This document shows, piece after piece, positions 1 through 9,119 of a DNA stretch of 64,000 nucleotides. The position numbers and the translations under genes were made by a program. The stretch comes from Candidatus Nanopelagicales bacterium (GTDB lineage Bacteria; Actinomycetota; Actinomycetes; S36-B12; CAIYMF01). The notes under the pieces are model-generated. The model ran no database searches. It saw nothing but the letters and a program-made list of their open reading frames with translations, and was not told the origin of the DNA. The stretch covers positions 21,776-85,775 of the forward strand of contig JADGOZ010000059.1 in NCBI GenBank assembly GCA_017882705.1, read 5' to 3'. Positions within the stretch are counted from its first letter, which is position 1, and every line of letters begins with the position of its first letter.

Positions 1-1604
1 TGGCCGCGGCTCTGCAGGGCGCCCACCATCGCGCGCTTCTGGGCTGGCGTGACGCGGCCGAACACCGAGTGCTGCTCGAGCACCTCGGCGAGCTCCTCGC
101 GATCCTCCGGCAGCTCGCGGGCGTCGTACGGCGAGTCCGCTCCCGGGATGCCCGCCTGGGCGGCGATCGCCCCGACGGTGACGGCGTTGTCGCCGCTGAT
201 GACCTTGAGCCGGACGCTCTGCTCGAGGAAGTAGGCGACCGTCTCGGCGGCGTCGGAGCGCAGGGTCTGGTTGATGACGACGAGCGCCGCCGGGCTGAGC
301 CCGCCCGTGCCGTGCTCGGCGCTCGGCTCGCCGTCCGAGCGGGCCAGGACCAGGACGCGGGCGCCGTCGCCGGCGAGGTGGTCGCCCTGGGAACGCACCG
401 GGTGCCCGTCGGGCAGCAGCATCTCCGGAGCGCCGATGACCCAGGCGCCGTGCTCGCCGAACGAGGCCGACGACCACTTGCGCGAGCTCGAGAAGGGGAC
501 TGTCGCCGTGACCGCCCAGCCCGCGGGCGCGGCGTACTTCGCGGCGATCGCGATGAGGGTCTGGTTCGGCTCGGGCTCGCTCGCCCCGAGCGCGCCGAGC
601 GCGTCGTCGACCGGCAGGGAGCCGTCGACCACCACCACGCCGTGCACCGCCATGCCGGGCTCGGTGAGCGTGCCGGTCTTGTCGACGCAGACGACGTCGA
701 CCCGCGCGAGGACCTCGACCGCGGGCATGTCCTGCACCAGCGCGCGCTTCTGGGCCAGCGTGATGACCGAGACGGCCATCGCGACGCTGGTGAGGAGGAC
801 GAGTCCCTCGGGGACCATCGTGATGACACCCGGGACGGTCCCGGCGATCGCGGCGCGGATGTTGCCGTCGTTCGCGCGGTACTGCGACACGAACAGGAAG
901 ATTCCGATCGGCACCAGCGCGAAGGAGACGTACTTGATGAAGCGCTGGATGGAGTCGCGCAGCTCCGAGCGGGTGAGGCTGAACTTGCTCGCCTCGTCGG
1001 CGAGCTTGGCGGCGTAGGAGTCGCGGCCGACGCGCGTGGCGCGCACGAGGCCGGAGCCGGCGACGACGAAGGAGCCGGAGAGGACCTCGGCGGCGGGCTC
1101 CTTCTCGACCGGGTCGGCCTCGCCCGTGAGCAGCGACTCGTCGAGCTCGAGGCCGTTGCTCTCGACGACCGCGGAGTCGACGAGCATCTGGTCGCCGGTG
1201 CGGATGACGATCAGCTCGTCGAGCACGATCGAGCTCGGTGGCACCTCGACGTCGGTGCCGTCGCGGCGCACGAGCGCCTGCTGCTGGCCGACGAGCGAGA
1301 GCTTCGCGAGGGTGCGTGCGGCGCGGTACTCCTGGATCACGCCGATCGCGGTGTTGATGACGATGACGAAGCCGAACAGCGAGTCGATGAACGGCGCACT
1401 GACGAGCATGAGGACCCACAGCGACCCGATGAGGGCGTTGAAGTAGGTGAACGTGTTGGCCCGGAAGATGTCGCCGAGCGAGCGCGCGTTGCGGTCCTTG
1501 ACGGCGTTGACGTGGCCGGCGGCGACGCGCTCGGCGACCTGCGCCGAGGTGAGCCCGACGGCGGGGTCGATGACGGACACCGCGGAGCCTGTGCTGGCGC
1601 TCAT
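1..1604 (-). CDS. P-type cation-transporting ATPase, HAD superfamily (partial)
   Basis: An integral-membrane pump that couples ATP hydrolysis, through an aspartyl-phosphate, to cation movement. The first 534 codons are present; the C-terminus lies beyond the window edge. Visible in order: an N-terminal cytoplasmic segment, a TM hairpin, the actuator loop with LLTGEAD (the TGES-type motif), further TM segments with a PEGL motif, and the phosphorylation motif DKTGTLT (bases near 670-690), followed by nucleotide-binding and hinge sequence ending near [13 protein letters not shown] rather than a CPx motif argues against a heavy-metal pump and fits the Ca/Mg-type ATPases common in actinomycetes; the ion is not determined. 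The ATG shares four bases (ATGA) with the stop of the upstream exopolyphosphatase gene, so translation is probably coupled. Confidence 0.9.
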   Translation of the reverse strand, partial: MSASTGSAVSVIDPAVGLTSAQVAERVAAGHVNAVKDRNARSLGDIFRANTFTYFNALIGSLWVLMLVSAPFIDSLFGFVIVINTAIGVIQEYRAARTLAKLSLVGQQQALVRRDGTDVEVPPSSIVLDELIVIRTGDQMLVDSAVVESNGLELDESLLTGEADPVEKEPAAEVLSGSFVVAGSGLVRATRVGRDSYAAKLADEASKFSLTRSELRDSIQRFIKYVSFALVPIGIFLFVSQYRANDGNIRAAIAGTVPGVITMVPEGLVLLTSVAMAVSVITLAQKRALVQDMPAVEVLARVDVVCVDKTGTLTEPGMAVHGVVVVDGSLPVDDALGALGASEPEPNQTLIAIAAKYAAPAGWAVTATVPFSSSRKWSSASFGEHGAWVIGAPEMLLPDGHPVRSQGDHLAGDGARVLVLARSDGEPSAEHGTGGLSPAALVVINQTLRSDAAETVAYFLEQSVRLKVISGDNAVTVGAIAAQAGIPGADSPYDARELPEDREELAEVLEQHSVFGRVTPAQKRAMVGALQSRG

Positions 1605-2530
1605 CGCTCGATCCGGTCGAGGCGCTCGAGGATGACGCCCTCGCGCAGCGCCCACGGCGCGATCTGCAGCCGCTCGACGTCGAGCAGGTCCATCGCGGCC
1701 TCGGCGACGACGGCGCCGGCGAGCAGCTGCGGCGCGCGGCTCGCGCTCACCCCGGGGAGGGACGTGCGCTCCTTGACGGTCATGGCCGCGAGCTTCGGGA
1801 CCCACAGCCGCAGGTCGTCGCGCTCCAGGGTCCGGCGTACGAAGGGGCCGTCGTTCGACGGCGCGGCGCCGGCGATGCGGGCCAGCGAGCGGAAGGTCTT
1901 GCTGGTGGCGACGACGTGGCGCGGGTCGCCAGCCCGGGTGACCTTCCCGGCGACGTCGGCGATGGTGGCGCGGGCGTGCTTGCGCATCGCCTTGACGTCC
2001 TCGGCGCGGGCCGGGTCCTGGGTGAGGAAGGCCCGGCTCAGCCGGCCGGCGCCGAGCGGGACCGAGACCGCGACGTCGGGGACCTCGTCGGCGCCGACCG
2101 CGATCTCGAGCGAACCGCCGCCGATGTCGAGCACGAGGAGCCGTCCCGACGACCAGCCGTACCAGCGGCGTACGGCGAGGAAGGTCAGCCGCGCCTCGTC
2201 GTCGCCGGAGAGCACCTGCAGCTCGACGCCGGTACGCCCGAGCACCTCGCGGAGGACCGCCTCGCCGTTCGCGGCCTCGCGGATGGCGGAGGTGGCGAAG
2301 GCGATCATCTCCGTCACGCCGAAGTCCTCGGCCACGTCCTGCGCGGACTGCACGAACGACACGAGGGTGTCGATGCCCGTCCGGGAGATCCGCTCGCCGT
2401 CGACGATGTGCTCGGCGAGGCGCATCTCGGTCTTGTGCGAGTGGGCCGGGATCGGCGCAGCACCATGGTGCGCATCGACCACCAGCAGGTGGACGGTGTT
2501 GGAACCGACGTCGAGGACTCCGAGGCGCAC
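1601..2530 (-). CDS. Exopolyphosphatase / guanosine pentaphosphate phosphohydrolase (Ppx/GppA) family
   Basis: An ASKHA-fold phosphatase expected to hydrolyse terminal phosphate from polyphosphate or pppGpp. The 309-residue length matches the short, actinobacterial type of about 300-320 residues, lacking the extra C-terminal domains of E. coli Ppx. Seen: the phosphate-1 motif [10 protein letters not shown] at residues 7-16 and the phosphate-2 motif DIGGGS at 135-140. The ATG at 2530 starts directly with the [12 protein letters not shown] core, so no earlier start is needed. It ends with a 4-bp overlap onto the ATPase gene. A stringent-response or phosphate role is inferred from the family only. 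Confidence 0.92.
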   Translation of the reverse strand: MRLGVLDVGSNTVHLLVVDAHHGAAPIPAHSHKTEMRLAEHIVDGERISRTGIDTLVSFVQSAQDVAEDFGVTEMIAFATSAIREAANGEAVLREVLGRTGVELQVLSGDDEARLTFLAVRRWYGWSSGRLLVLDIGGGSLEIAVGADEVPDVAVSVPLGAGRLSRAFLTQDPARAEDVKAMRKHARATIADVAGKVTRAGDPRHVVATSKTFRSLARIAGAAPSNDGPFVRRTLERDDLRLWVPKLAAMTVKERTSLPGVSASRAPQLLAGAVVAEAAMDLLDVERLQIAPWALREGVILERLDRIER

Positions 2531-2598
2531 GGGTCGATGCTAGGGCGTCGGGGGTGGACCGCTACGTGGCCTCCGTGGACTGCCCCTAGGGTGGATGG

Positions 2599-3459
2599 GT
2601 GGCTGCACCGAAGAAGAGCAGGAAGTCCGGTCCCGTCGACGTCGCCCTGACGCGCCGGGACGAGGTCCCGCTCGACTTCGCGCGCGCCTACGTCGAGTTC
2701 CCGGACCCGCTCGACGAGGCGCAGGTCTACCGCTGCGACCTCACCTGGCTCACCAGCCGCTGGACCTGCATCTACGGCCGCGGCTGCCACGGCATCGACC
2801 GCACGAAGCCCGACGACGGATGCTGCGTGCTCGGGGCCCACTTCTCGGACAAGGCCGACGAGAAGAAGACGAAGAAGTACGCCGCGATGCTCACCGCCGA
2901 CACGTGGGAGTACCACGCCACGGGAACGAAGAAGGGCGTCACCGAGAAGGACGAGGAGGGGGCGAGCAAGACGCGCGTCGTCGACGGCGCCTGCGTGTTC
3001 CTCAACCGCACCGGCTTCTCAGGCGGCGCCGGGTGCGCCCTGCACACCCTCGCCGGCCGCATCGGCAAGGACTACGTCGAGGTCAAGCCCGACGTCTGCT
3101 GGCAGCTGCCCGTCCGCCGCACCTTCGAGCACGTCACGCGCACCGACGACACGAAGGTCCTCGTCATCACCATCGGCGAGTACGACCGCCGCGGCTGGGG
3201 TCCCGGCGGCCACGACCTCGACTGGTACTGCAGCGGCTCGACCGAGGCGCACGTCGCCACCGAGCCGGTCTTCGTGACCGAGCGGAGCACCCTGATCCAT
3301 CTGATGAGCACGCCGGCGTACGACATCCTCGCCGCCCACTGCGAGGCCAGGATGGCCGCCCTCACCGCCGCGAGGTCCGTCGCGAGCAAGCAGCGCACCC
3401 CCAAGGAGCGCCACGCCACGATGGCCGTCTTCGCCCCCCACCCCGCCGACCCCGAGTAG
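2599..3459 (+). CDS. Conserved Cys-rich protein of unknown function
   Basis: A soluble protein of 286 residues with no signal peptide or membrane segment. It begins at a GTG (MAAPKK). A Cys cluster lies near the N-terminus (C46, C57, C63, C75, C76) with further Cys in GACVFLNR and GGAGCALH and another before WQLPVRR. The spacing suggests a bound metal or Fe-S centre, reminiscent of DUF3109/YkgJ-type proteins, but I cannot assign the family with certainty. It is divergent from the Ppx gene, with about 70 bp between the starts. Copy 1 of the 53-bp repeat begins four bases after its stop. The function is unknown. Confidence 0.75.
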   Translation: MAAPKKSRKSGPVDVALTRRDEVPLDFARAYVEFPDPLDEAQVYRCDLTWLTSRWTCIYGRGCHGIDRTKPDDGCCVLGAHFSDKADEKKTKKYAAMLTADTWEYHATGTKKGVTEKDEEGASKTRVVDGACVFLNRTGFSGGAGCALHTLAGRIGKDYVEVKPDVCWQLPVRRTFEHVTRTDDTKVLVITIGEYDRRGWGPGGHDLDWYCSGSTEAHVATEPVFVTERSTLIHLMSTPAYDILAAHCEARMAALTAARSVASKQRTPKERHATMAVFAPHPADPE

Positions 3460-3462
3460 GTC

Positions 3463-3515
3463 GTAGTCACTGAAGGTGGCCTTCGTTGCTAAGAGCGCAA
3501 CAAACGCGGCCTTCA
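3463..3515 (+). repeat. 53-bp palindromic repeat, family A, copy 1
   Basis: It begins GTAGTCACTGAAGG and ends CGCGGCCTTCA. The reverse complement of bases 5138-5190 matches it at 52 of 53 positions. Each copy also folds on itself as an imperfect hairpin: a left arm TGAAGGTGGCCTTCGTTGC pairs with 15 of 19 positions of the right arm. It sits just after the stop of the Cys-rich gene. The architecture resembles REP-type or miniature palindromic elements; it could also serve as a terminator. Confidence 0.85.
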
Positions 3516-3585
3516 CCTCAAATCTCATCCACAGGTACGGCGCCGGGTTCCGAGAAGGCGGCCTCGCGCGCGGGACCGTGCCTCT

Positions 3586-4563
3586 ATGCCTCGTCCCGCT
3601 CGATGGTCCCGTGACGCCGTACTCGCAGCCGCGTCCGATCAGTACGGTCTGCTCACCGCCGCGCAACTGACGTCGCTCGGTGTGCAGAGATCGACGCTGA
3701 GCCGCTCACATCAGCTGGGCGGCATGTTCAGCCGGGTGCTCCACGGCGTCCACCGCGTGGACGGTCGCGGACCGCTGTCGACGGATCAGCGCGACATGGC
3801 GGCGCAGCTCTACGCCGGCGCCGAATCGCTGCTCACAGGCGCGCCGCTGCTGATGCGGAAGCGGGTGAAGGCTGCTGCCCACCCCGCGCTGCACGTCCCT
3901 GGGAACGCGCACGTCCTCGTCCCTCACGCGCACAAGCGCACCTCGCACGGCTTCGTGACGGTCGAGCGAACCGTCTTGATGCCGGCGTTTCGTGAGAAGG
4001 ACGGCCTGCGGTTCGCCGTCCTGCCGCGAGCCGTGCTCGATGCCGTACGACGATGCTCCGACGAGGACGCCGTGCGGGCGCTGATCTTCGAGGTCGTCCA
4101 ACGCGGCCTCGTCGCTCCCGAGGCTCTCGAGGACGAGCGGCGGCGCGGCCAGATCCGTGGCAGCCGGTTCGCCAGGCTCGCCCTGGAGGAGGTGTTCGGC
4201 GGTGCTCGATCGGTCGCGGAGGGCGACGTTCGGCAGGCGTTCCTCGCGCGCGGGTGGACCGACCTGCTGTTCAACCCGCGGCTCTCTTTGCCTGACGGTC
4301 GGTTCCTCGCGTGCCCGGACGTCTACCACGCGTCCGGCGTGTGCCTCGAGGTCGACAGCCGGGAGCATCACTTCTCCGTCGGCTCGTGGGAGGCGACGAT
4401 GCGGCGGAGCGCGGCCATGACGGCGGGCGGGCTCGCCGTGATCCACGTGCCACCGAGCCGCTTCCGCCGGGAGGCGGACGCTGTGATCGACGAGTTCGCC
4501 CAGGCCGTGGACATACGACGCGGCTGGTCGCCGCCCGCGCTGCTGGTGCGCGCCGCCGCATGA
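3586..4563 (+). CDS. AbiEi-type winged-helix / DUF559 (PD-(D/E)XK-like) fusion protein
   Basis: 325 residues. The N-terminal 60 or so residues (AVLAAASDQYGLLTAAQLT to VHRVDGR) match the AbiEi_4 winged-helix domain of type IV antitoxins. The C-terminal third (about 225-315) resembles the DUF559 endonuclease-like fold, with D and ExD positions in PDVYHASGVCLEVDSREHH. Such fusions are abundant in actinomycetes, usually without a recognisable AbiEii nucleotidyltransferase toxin, and none is seen here. The role as transcription factor, nuclease or defence protein is therefore open. It lies inside the segment bracketed by the two inverted 53-bp repeats. Confidence 0.8.
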   Translation: MPRPARWSRDAVLAAASDQYGLLTAAQLTSLGVQRSTLSRSHQLGGMFSRVLHGVHRVDGRGPLSTDQRDMAAQLYAGAESLLTGAPLLMRKRVKAAAHPALHVPGNAHVLVPHAHKRTSHGFVTVERTVLMPAFREKDGLRFAVLPRAVLDAVRRCSDEDAVRALIFEVVQRGLVAPEALEDERRRGQIRGSRFARLALEEVFGGARSVAEGDVRQAFLARGWTDLLFNPRLSLPDGRFLACPDVYHASGVCLEVDSREHHFSVGSWEATMRRSAAMTAGGLAVIHVPPSRFRREADAVIDEFAQAVDIRRGWSPPALLVRAAA

Positions 4564-4577
4564 GTGGTGGCTCGCGT

Positions 4578-4622
4578 TGAGGGACGCCCACGTAGTCCTC
4601 AAGGCACCGTGGGCGTCCTTCA
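4578..4622 (+). repeat. Hairpin element between genes (11-bp stem)
   Basis: The arms GGACGCCCACG (4582-4592) and CGTGGGCGTCC (4608-4618) are perfect reverse complements around a 15-base loop, and the flanks TTGAG/TTCA extend the pairing. There is no T-run, so a terminator role is possible but not shown. Its TGAGG/CTTCA edges resemble family A, which suggests a related palindromic element. Confidence 0.6.
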
Positions 4623-4662
4623 CCGCGCCGACCCTGTCGGCCCGGCCGCGTAGCGTGGCCGC

Positions 4663-5118
4663 ATGGCAGGCCGTAGCCGAACCGCGTCCCAGCGCGACCG
4701 GGTGATCCCCGTCCCGCTCGAGCTGCCGGGCGCCTCGCTGACCTACCCCTTCGGCGACGACGTCAACGTCTACAAAGTGGGCGTCCAGGCCGCCGCAGGC
4801 GCGGGCGGGCGGCACTCGGGCGGGAAGATGTTCTGCCTCGTCAGCCTCTACGGCGAGCCCGGCACGATGACGCTGAAGGTCGATCCGGACCACGGTGTCG
4901 AGCTGGTGCGCGAGCACGAGGCGATCTCGCCGGGCTACCACACCAACAAGCGGCACTGGATCACCGTGGTCCTCGACGGAAGCCTCGAGGACTCGCTCAT
5001 CCGGGAGCTCGTCGAGGACTCGTACGACCTCGTGGTCTCGACGCTCACCGCACTTACCCGCTTCGATGTCGACCCGGACCGTTTTCCACTTCCGCCCGCA
5101 CGGAGTCGGCGCACCTGA
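4663..5118 (+). CDS. MmcQ/YjbR family protein
   Basis: 151 residues, soluble. The core from LTYPFGDDVNVYKVG through GGKMFCLVSLYGEPG and YHTNKRHWITV to IRELVEDSYDLVVSTL matches the MmcQ/YjbR fold (a CyaY-like, putative DNA-binding domain) of about 110-120 residues. The molecular role is not established for the family. The last 18 residues (DVDPDRFPLPPARSRRT) lie beyond the domain and are basic. It ends 19 bp before copy 2 of the 53-bp repeat, so it belongs to the repeat-bracketed segment. Confidence 0.8.
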   Translation: MAGRSRTASQRDRVIPVPLELPGASLTYPFGDDVNVYKVGVQAAAGAGGRHSGGKMFCLVSLYGEPGTMTLKVDPDHGVELVREHEAISPGYHTNKRHWITVVLDGSLEDSLIRELVEDSYDLVVSTLTALTRFDVDPDRFPLPPARSRRT

Positions 5119-5137
5119 AGTCGCTCGCCGCGCTCGA

Positions 5138-5190
5138 TGAAGGCCGCGCTTGTTGCGCTCTTAGCAACGAAGGCCACCTTCAGTGACTAC
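5138..5190 (-). repeat. 53-bp palindromic repeat, family A, copy 2 (inverted)
   Basis: Reverse complement of the copy at 3463-3515 with one mismatch (GCGC for ACGC near one end). Inverted orientation and near-identity make the 1.7-kb segment between them a candidate for inversion or past transposition. It lies about 50 bp before the radA start. Confidence 0.85.
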
Positions 5191-5241
5191 CTCTGGGGAG
5201 CGGCGGGGCGGGGTGTCGGCGTGGGTCCGTAGGGTGCGGGG

Positions 5242-6738
5242 ATGGCCAAGGCTCGGGTGGATGCGTACCGCTGCACGGAGTGCGGGTGGACCTCGCCCAA
5301 GTGGGTAGGTCGGTGCGGTGAGTGCCAGGCCTGGGGCACGGTCGCGGAGGTGGCCGCGGCGGCGACCTCCAGCGGGCTGCGCAGCCGCACCTCCGGCGTC
5401 GCCCCGACCCGCAGCGCCCGCCCCGTCTCGGAGATCGCCGAGCAGCAGGTCGTCCGCCGCACCACCGGGCTCGGCGAGTTCGACCGCGTCCTCGGCGGCG
5501 GCCTCGTGCCCGGGCAGGTCGTGCTGCTCGCCGGAGAGCCCGGCGTCGGCAAGTCCACCCTGCTGCTCGAGGTCGGCCACCGTTACGCCGAAGGCGCCGG
5601 CGGCTCCCGGCACGCCACCGGCTCGGGCCGCGACGCGACGGCCTCCGGCGGCAGCCGCTCGGCCGGCTCCGGCACCAGCGGCCGCACCGTCCTCTACGTC
5701 TCGGGCGAGGAGTCCGTCGAGCAGATCGGCGTGCGCGCCCGCCGGATCGGCGCCGACTCCCAGCACCTCCTGCTCGCCGACGAGAACGACCTCGCCACCC
5801 TGCTCGGCCACATCGAGGAGCACGACCCGGCGCTCGTCGTCGTCGACTCGGTGCAGACCATCGCCTCGGGCGACATCGAGGGCCGCGCGGGCGGGATGAC
5901 CCAGGTCGTCGAGGTCACGCAGGTGCTCAGCCGGGTCGCGAAGTCGCGGCGGATGCCGATGCTCATCGTCGGGCAGTCGACCAAGGACTCGAGCATCGCC
6001 GGTCCCCGCGCCCTCGAGCACCTCGTCGACACCGTCCTCACCTTCGAGGGCGACCGCCACACCGCGCTGCGCCTGCTGCGCGCGGTGAAGAACCGCTACG
6101 GCCCGGCCGACGAGATCGTCTGCTTCGAGCAGGCCGACGACGGCCTGCGCGAGGTCCTCGACCCGTCCGACCTGTTCCGCGAGCACCGCGAGAAGCCGGT
6201 CCCGGGCACCTGCGTCACGGTCACGATGGAGGGCCGCCGGCCGATGCTGGCCGAGGTGCAGTCGCTCGTGACGATGTCGTCGATGCCCAACCCGCGCCGC
6301 GGCGTCACCGGCCTCGACTCCACCCGGGTGGCGATGCTCGTCGCCGTCACCGAGCGGGCCGGCAAGCTGCGCCTCGGCGACCGCGACGTGTTCGTCGCCA
6401 CCGTCGGCGGCGCGAAGCTGGCCGACCCGGCGTGCGACCTCGCGGTGTGCCTCGCCCTCGCCTCGGCGTCGGTCGACCGTGCCGTGGCCGCCGACGTCAT
6501 CGCGATCGGCGAGGTCGCGCTCTCCGGCGACGTGCGACCCGTCCCGTTCCTCAACCAGCGGGTCGCCGAGGCGGCCAGGCTCGGCTTCCGGCGCATCCTC
6601 GTGCCGCGCGGCACGAAGTCCGTGCTGGCCAAGAACGCCGACGGGTCCGCGGTCTCGGCCGGTCCGAAGCTGCACGAGGTGTCCCACCTCGAGGACGCCC
6701 TCACGATGCTGCGGCGCCTCGCCGCCGTCCCCGACTGA
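5242..6738 (+). CDS. radA: DNA repair ATPase RadA/Sms
   Basis: A cytoplasmic RecA-like branch-migration ATPase that helps process recombination intermediates. In order: zinc finger with C11, C14, C25 and C28; RecA-like ATPase with Walker A GEPGVGKST (98-106); the RadA-specific KNRYG motif (AVKNRYGP); and a C-terminal Lon-protease-like domain (from about TVTMEGRRP). At 498 residues it is some 30 longer than usual. The extra length lies between Walker A and LYVSGEES: residues about 118-148 are a Gly/Ser/Ala/Thr-rich insert, GGSRHATGSGRDATASGGSR and onward. disA follows after 124 bp, the usual actinomycete arrangement. Confidence 0.97.
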   Translation: MAKARVDAYRCTECGWTSPKWVGRCGECQAWGTVAEVAAAATSSGLRSRTSGVAPTRSARPVSEIAEQQVVRRTTGLGEFDRVLGGGLVPGQVVLLAGEPGVGKSTLLLEVGHRYAEGAGGSRHATGSGRDATASGGSRSAGSGTSGRTVLYVSGEESVEQIGVRARRIGADSQHLLLADENDLATLLGHIEEHDPALVVVDSVQTIASGDIEGRAGGMTQVVEVTQVLSRVAKSRRMPMLIVGQSTKDSSIAGPRALEHLVDTVLTFEGDRHTALRLLRAVKNRYGPADEIVCFEQADDGLREVLDPSDLFREHREKPVPGTCVTVTMEGRRPMLAEVQSLVTMSSMPNPRRGVTGLDSTRVAMLVAVTERAGKLRLGDRDVFVATVGGAKLADPACDLAVCLALASASVDRAVAADVIAIGEVALSGDVRPVPFLNQRVAEAARLGFRRILVPRGTKSVLAKNADGSAVSAGPKLHEVSHLEDALTMLRRLAAVPD

Positions 6739-6862
6739 TCGTGGTCGGGTCCACCCGCCCCGATCGGAGGAGCGCGCGGGGAACCGACCTCGCTAGAGTG
6801 CCGACCGCGGGGGCGCGTCGCACGACGCTGCCCACGACCAGGTCCGACATCAGGGGGCACAC

Positions 6863-7954
6863 GTGGCCGGCGAGAAGAACGTCGACGTCGACGCCGCGCT
6901 GCGCGCTGCCATCGCCTCCGTCGCACCCGGCACGGTCCTGCGCGACGGCCTCGAGCGCATCCTGCGGGGCCGCACCGGCGGGCTCGTCGTCCTCGGTCAC
7001 GACCGCACGGTCGAGACCATGGCCTCGGGCGGCTTCTCCCTCGACGTCGACTTCTCCGCCCAGCGCCTGCGCGAGCTGGCCAAGATGGACGGCGCGGTCA
7101 TCTGCGACGTCGGCGCCACGAAGATCCTGCGCGCGGCCGTGCAGCTGCTCCCCGACCCGACGATCCCGACGGACGAGCAGGGCACCCGCCACCGCACCGC
7201 GGACCGCGTGTCCAAGCAGGTCGGCTTCCCGGTCGTGAGCGTGAGCAAGTCGATGAACACCATCGCGCTCTACGTCGCCGGCCGTCGCTACGTCCTCGAG
7301 GACTCCGGCCAGATCCTCTCGCGCGCCAACCAGGCCCTCGCGACCCTCGAGCGCTACAAGATGCGCCTCGACGAGGTCAGCGGCACGCTCTCGGCCCTGG
7401 AGATCGAGGACCTCGTCACCGTGCGCGACGTCGCGGCCGTCGCGCAGCGCCTGGAGATGGTCCGGCGCATCTCCTCCGAGATCGCCGACTACCTCGTCGA
7501 GCTCGGCACCGACGGCCGGCTGATGTCCCTGCAGCTCGACGAGCTCATCGCCGGCGTCGAGGCCGACCGCCAGCTCGTGATCCGCGACTACCAGCCGGTG
7601 CACGGCCGCAAGACGAAGGGCATCGACGCCTCGCTCACCGAGCTCGACGGCCTGTCCGCCACGGACCTGCTCGACCTGCTCTCGGTGGCCCGCGCCCTCG
7701 GCTTCACGCCGTCGCCCGAGCTGCTCGACTCCGCGGTGAGCCCGCGCGGGTTCCGCCTGCTCGCGCGCGTGCCGCGGCTGCCCGAGCTCGTCGTCGAGCG
7801 ACTGGTCGACCACTTCGGCGGGCTGCAGCGCCTCCTCGCGGCGAGCATCGACGACCTGCAGGCCGTCGAGGGCGTCGGCGAGGCCCGGGCCCGGACCATC
7901 CGCGAGGGCCTGTCTCGCCTGGCCGAGTCGAGCATCCTAGAGCGCTACGTCTGA
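6863..7954 (+). CDS. disA: DNA integrity scanning diadenylate cyclase DisA
   Basis: Makes cyclic di-AMP from two ATP and scans DNA for branched intermediates; it forms an octamer and is inhibited by RadA in other bacteria. 363 residues. The DAC domain carries DGA at 76-78 and RHR at 109-111, the same positions as in B. subtilis DisA, so it should be active. A helical linker follows, and a C-terminal helix-hairpin-helix DNA-binding region (LQAVEGVGEARARTIREGL). The GTG at 6863 is chosen because CAGGGGG lies six bases upstream. Confidence 0.97.
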   Translation: MAGEKNVDVDAALRAAIASVAPGTVLRDGLERILRGRTGGLVVLGHDRTVETMASGGFSLDVDFSAQRLRELAKMDGAVICDVGATKILRAAVQLLPDPTIPTDEQGTRHRTADRVSKQVGFPVVSVSKSMNTIALYVAGRRYVLEDSGQILSRANQALATLERYKMRLDEVSGTLSALEIEDLVTVRDVAAVAQRLEMVRRISSEIADYLVELGTDGRLMSLQLDELIAGVEADRQLVIRDYQPVHGRKTKGIDASLTELDGLSATDLLDLLSVARALGFTPSPELLDSAVSPRGFRLLARVPRLPELVVERLVDHFGGLQRLLAASIDDLQAVEGVGEARARTIREGLSRLAESSILERYV

Positions 7955-8044
7955 GCCACCGCTCGCCGGTCCGACCCGGTGGGGTGCTTCCCGTCGGCCG
8001 GACCCCGTCGCGTGGCCCCGGGTGAGCCCGGCGAGAATCAGGGC

Positions 8045-9112
8045 ATGACCAGCCGCCTGTTCGAGCCGTTGACCATGCGTGGCACGACGTTCCGCAACCG
8101 CGCGTGGGTGAGCCCCATGTGCCAGTACTCCAGCGTCGACGGGCTCGCGAACGACTGGCACCTCGTGCACCTCGGCTCCTTCGCGAGCGGGCGCGCCGGG
8201 CTCGTGCTCAGCGAGGCCATCGCGGTGACGCCCGAGGGACGGATCTCCCCCGACGACCTCGGCCTGTGGTCCGACGCCCACGCCGAGGCGGTCGCGCCCG
8301 TCGTCGACTTCGTCCGGAAGCAGGGGGTGGCCTTCGGCTTCCAGCTCGCGCACGCAGGCCGCAAGGCCTCCACCTATGCCCCGTGGCGCGGCCACGACTC
8401 CGTCCCGGTCGGCGCCGGCGGCTGGCAGACGGTCGGTCCGTCGGAGGAGCCCTTCGGCCGCTACGCCGCTCCGCGCGCCATGACCGCCGCGGACCTCGCC
8501 CACGCGCGCGCCGCCTTCGTCGCGGCCGCGCAGCGCGCCGCCGCGCTCGGCGCCGACACGGTCGAGCTGCACTTCGCCCACGGCTACCTCATGCACCAGT
8601 TCCTCTCGCCGCTGTCGAACGTCCGTGACGACGAGTACGGCGGCAGCCTCGAGAACCGCATGCGCTTCCCGCTAGAGGTGATCGACGCGGTCCGCGCCGT
8701 CTGGCCGGACGACCGGCCCCTGCTCGCCCGCATCTCGGCGACGGACTGGGTGCCCGGCGGGTGGGACGTCGAGCAGTCGGTCGTCTTCTGCCGCGAGGCA
8801 GCGGCTCGCGGCGTCGACCTCGTCGACGTGTCGTCGGCGGGCAACGACCCGCGCCAGGACATCGCGATCGGCCCGGGCTACCAGGTGCCGTTCGCGGCGC
8901 AGGTGCGCCGGGAGGCCGGCGTACCGACCGGCGCCGTGGGGCTCATCACCGAGCCGGCGCAGGCCGAGCAGGTCGTCGCGAGCGGCGACGCCGACGCAGT
9001 GCTGCTCGCCCGTGCGTTCCTGCGCGACCCGCACTGGGTGCTGCGCGCCGCGCACGAGCTCGGCGCCGACGTCGAGTGGCCGCCGCAGTACCTCCGCGGC
9101 GCGTTCTCCTGA
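8045..9112 (+). CDS. Old Yellow Enzyme family FMN oxidoreductase (YqjM-like)
   Basis: A TIM-barrel flavoprotein that reduces activated C=C bonds with NAD(P)H; the natural substrate is unknown. 355 residues from ATG 8045. Seen: SPMCQYS (Cys/Tyr active-site pair of the thermophilic-like YqjM class), QLAHAGRK (substrate His), HGYLMHQFLSP, and the FMN/phosphate motif YGGSLENRMRFPLEV. It is a single gene, converging on the FAD oxidoreductase with 7 bp between the stops. Confidence 0.92.
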   Translation: MTSRLFEPLTMRGTTFRNRAWVSPMCQYSSVDGLANDWHLVHLGSFASGRAGLVLSEAIAVTPEGRISPDDLGLWSDAHAEAVAPVVDFVRKQGVAFGFQLAHAGRKASTYAPWRGHDSVPVGAGGWQTVGPSEEPFGRYAAPRAMTAADLAHARAAFVAAAQRAAALGADTVELHFAHGYLMHQFLSPLSNVRDDEYGGSLENRMRFPLEVIDAVRAVWPDDRPLLARISATDWVPGGWDVEQSVVFCREAAARGVDLVDVSSAGNDPRQDIAIGPGYQVPFAAQVRREAGVPTGAVGLITEPAQAEQVVASGDADAVLLARAFLRDPHWVLRAAHELGADVEWPPQYLRGAFS

Positions 9113-9119
9113 CCTGTCG

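Noticed and set aside
69..2543. Long rightward open frame across the ATPase and Ppx genes
   Set aside because: It is a shadow of high-GC coding on the opposite strand, which carries DKTGTLT and the Ppx motifs.
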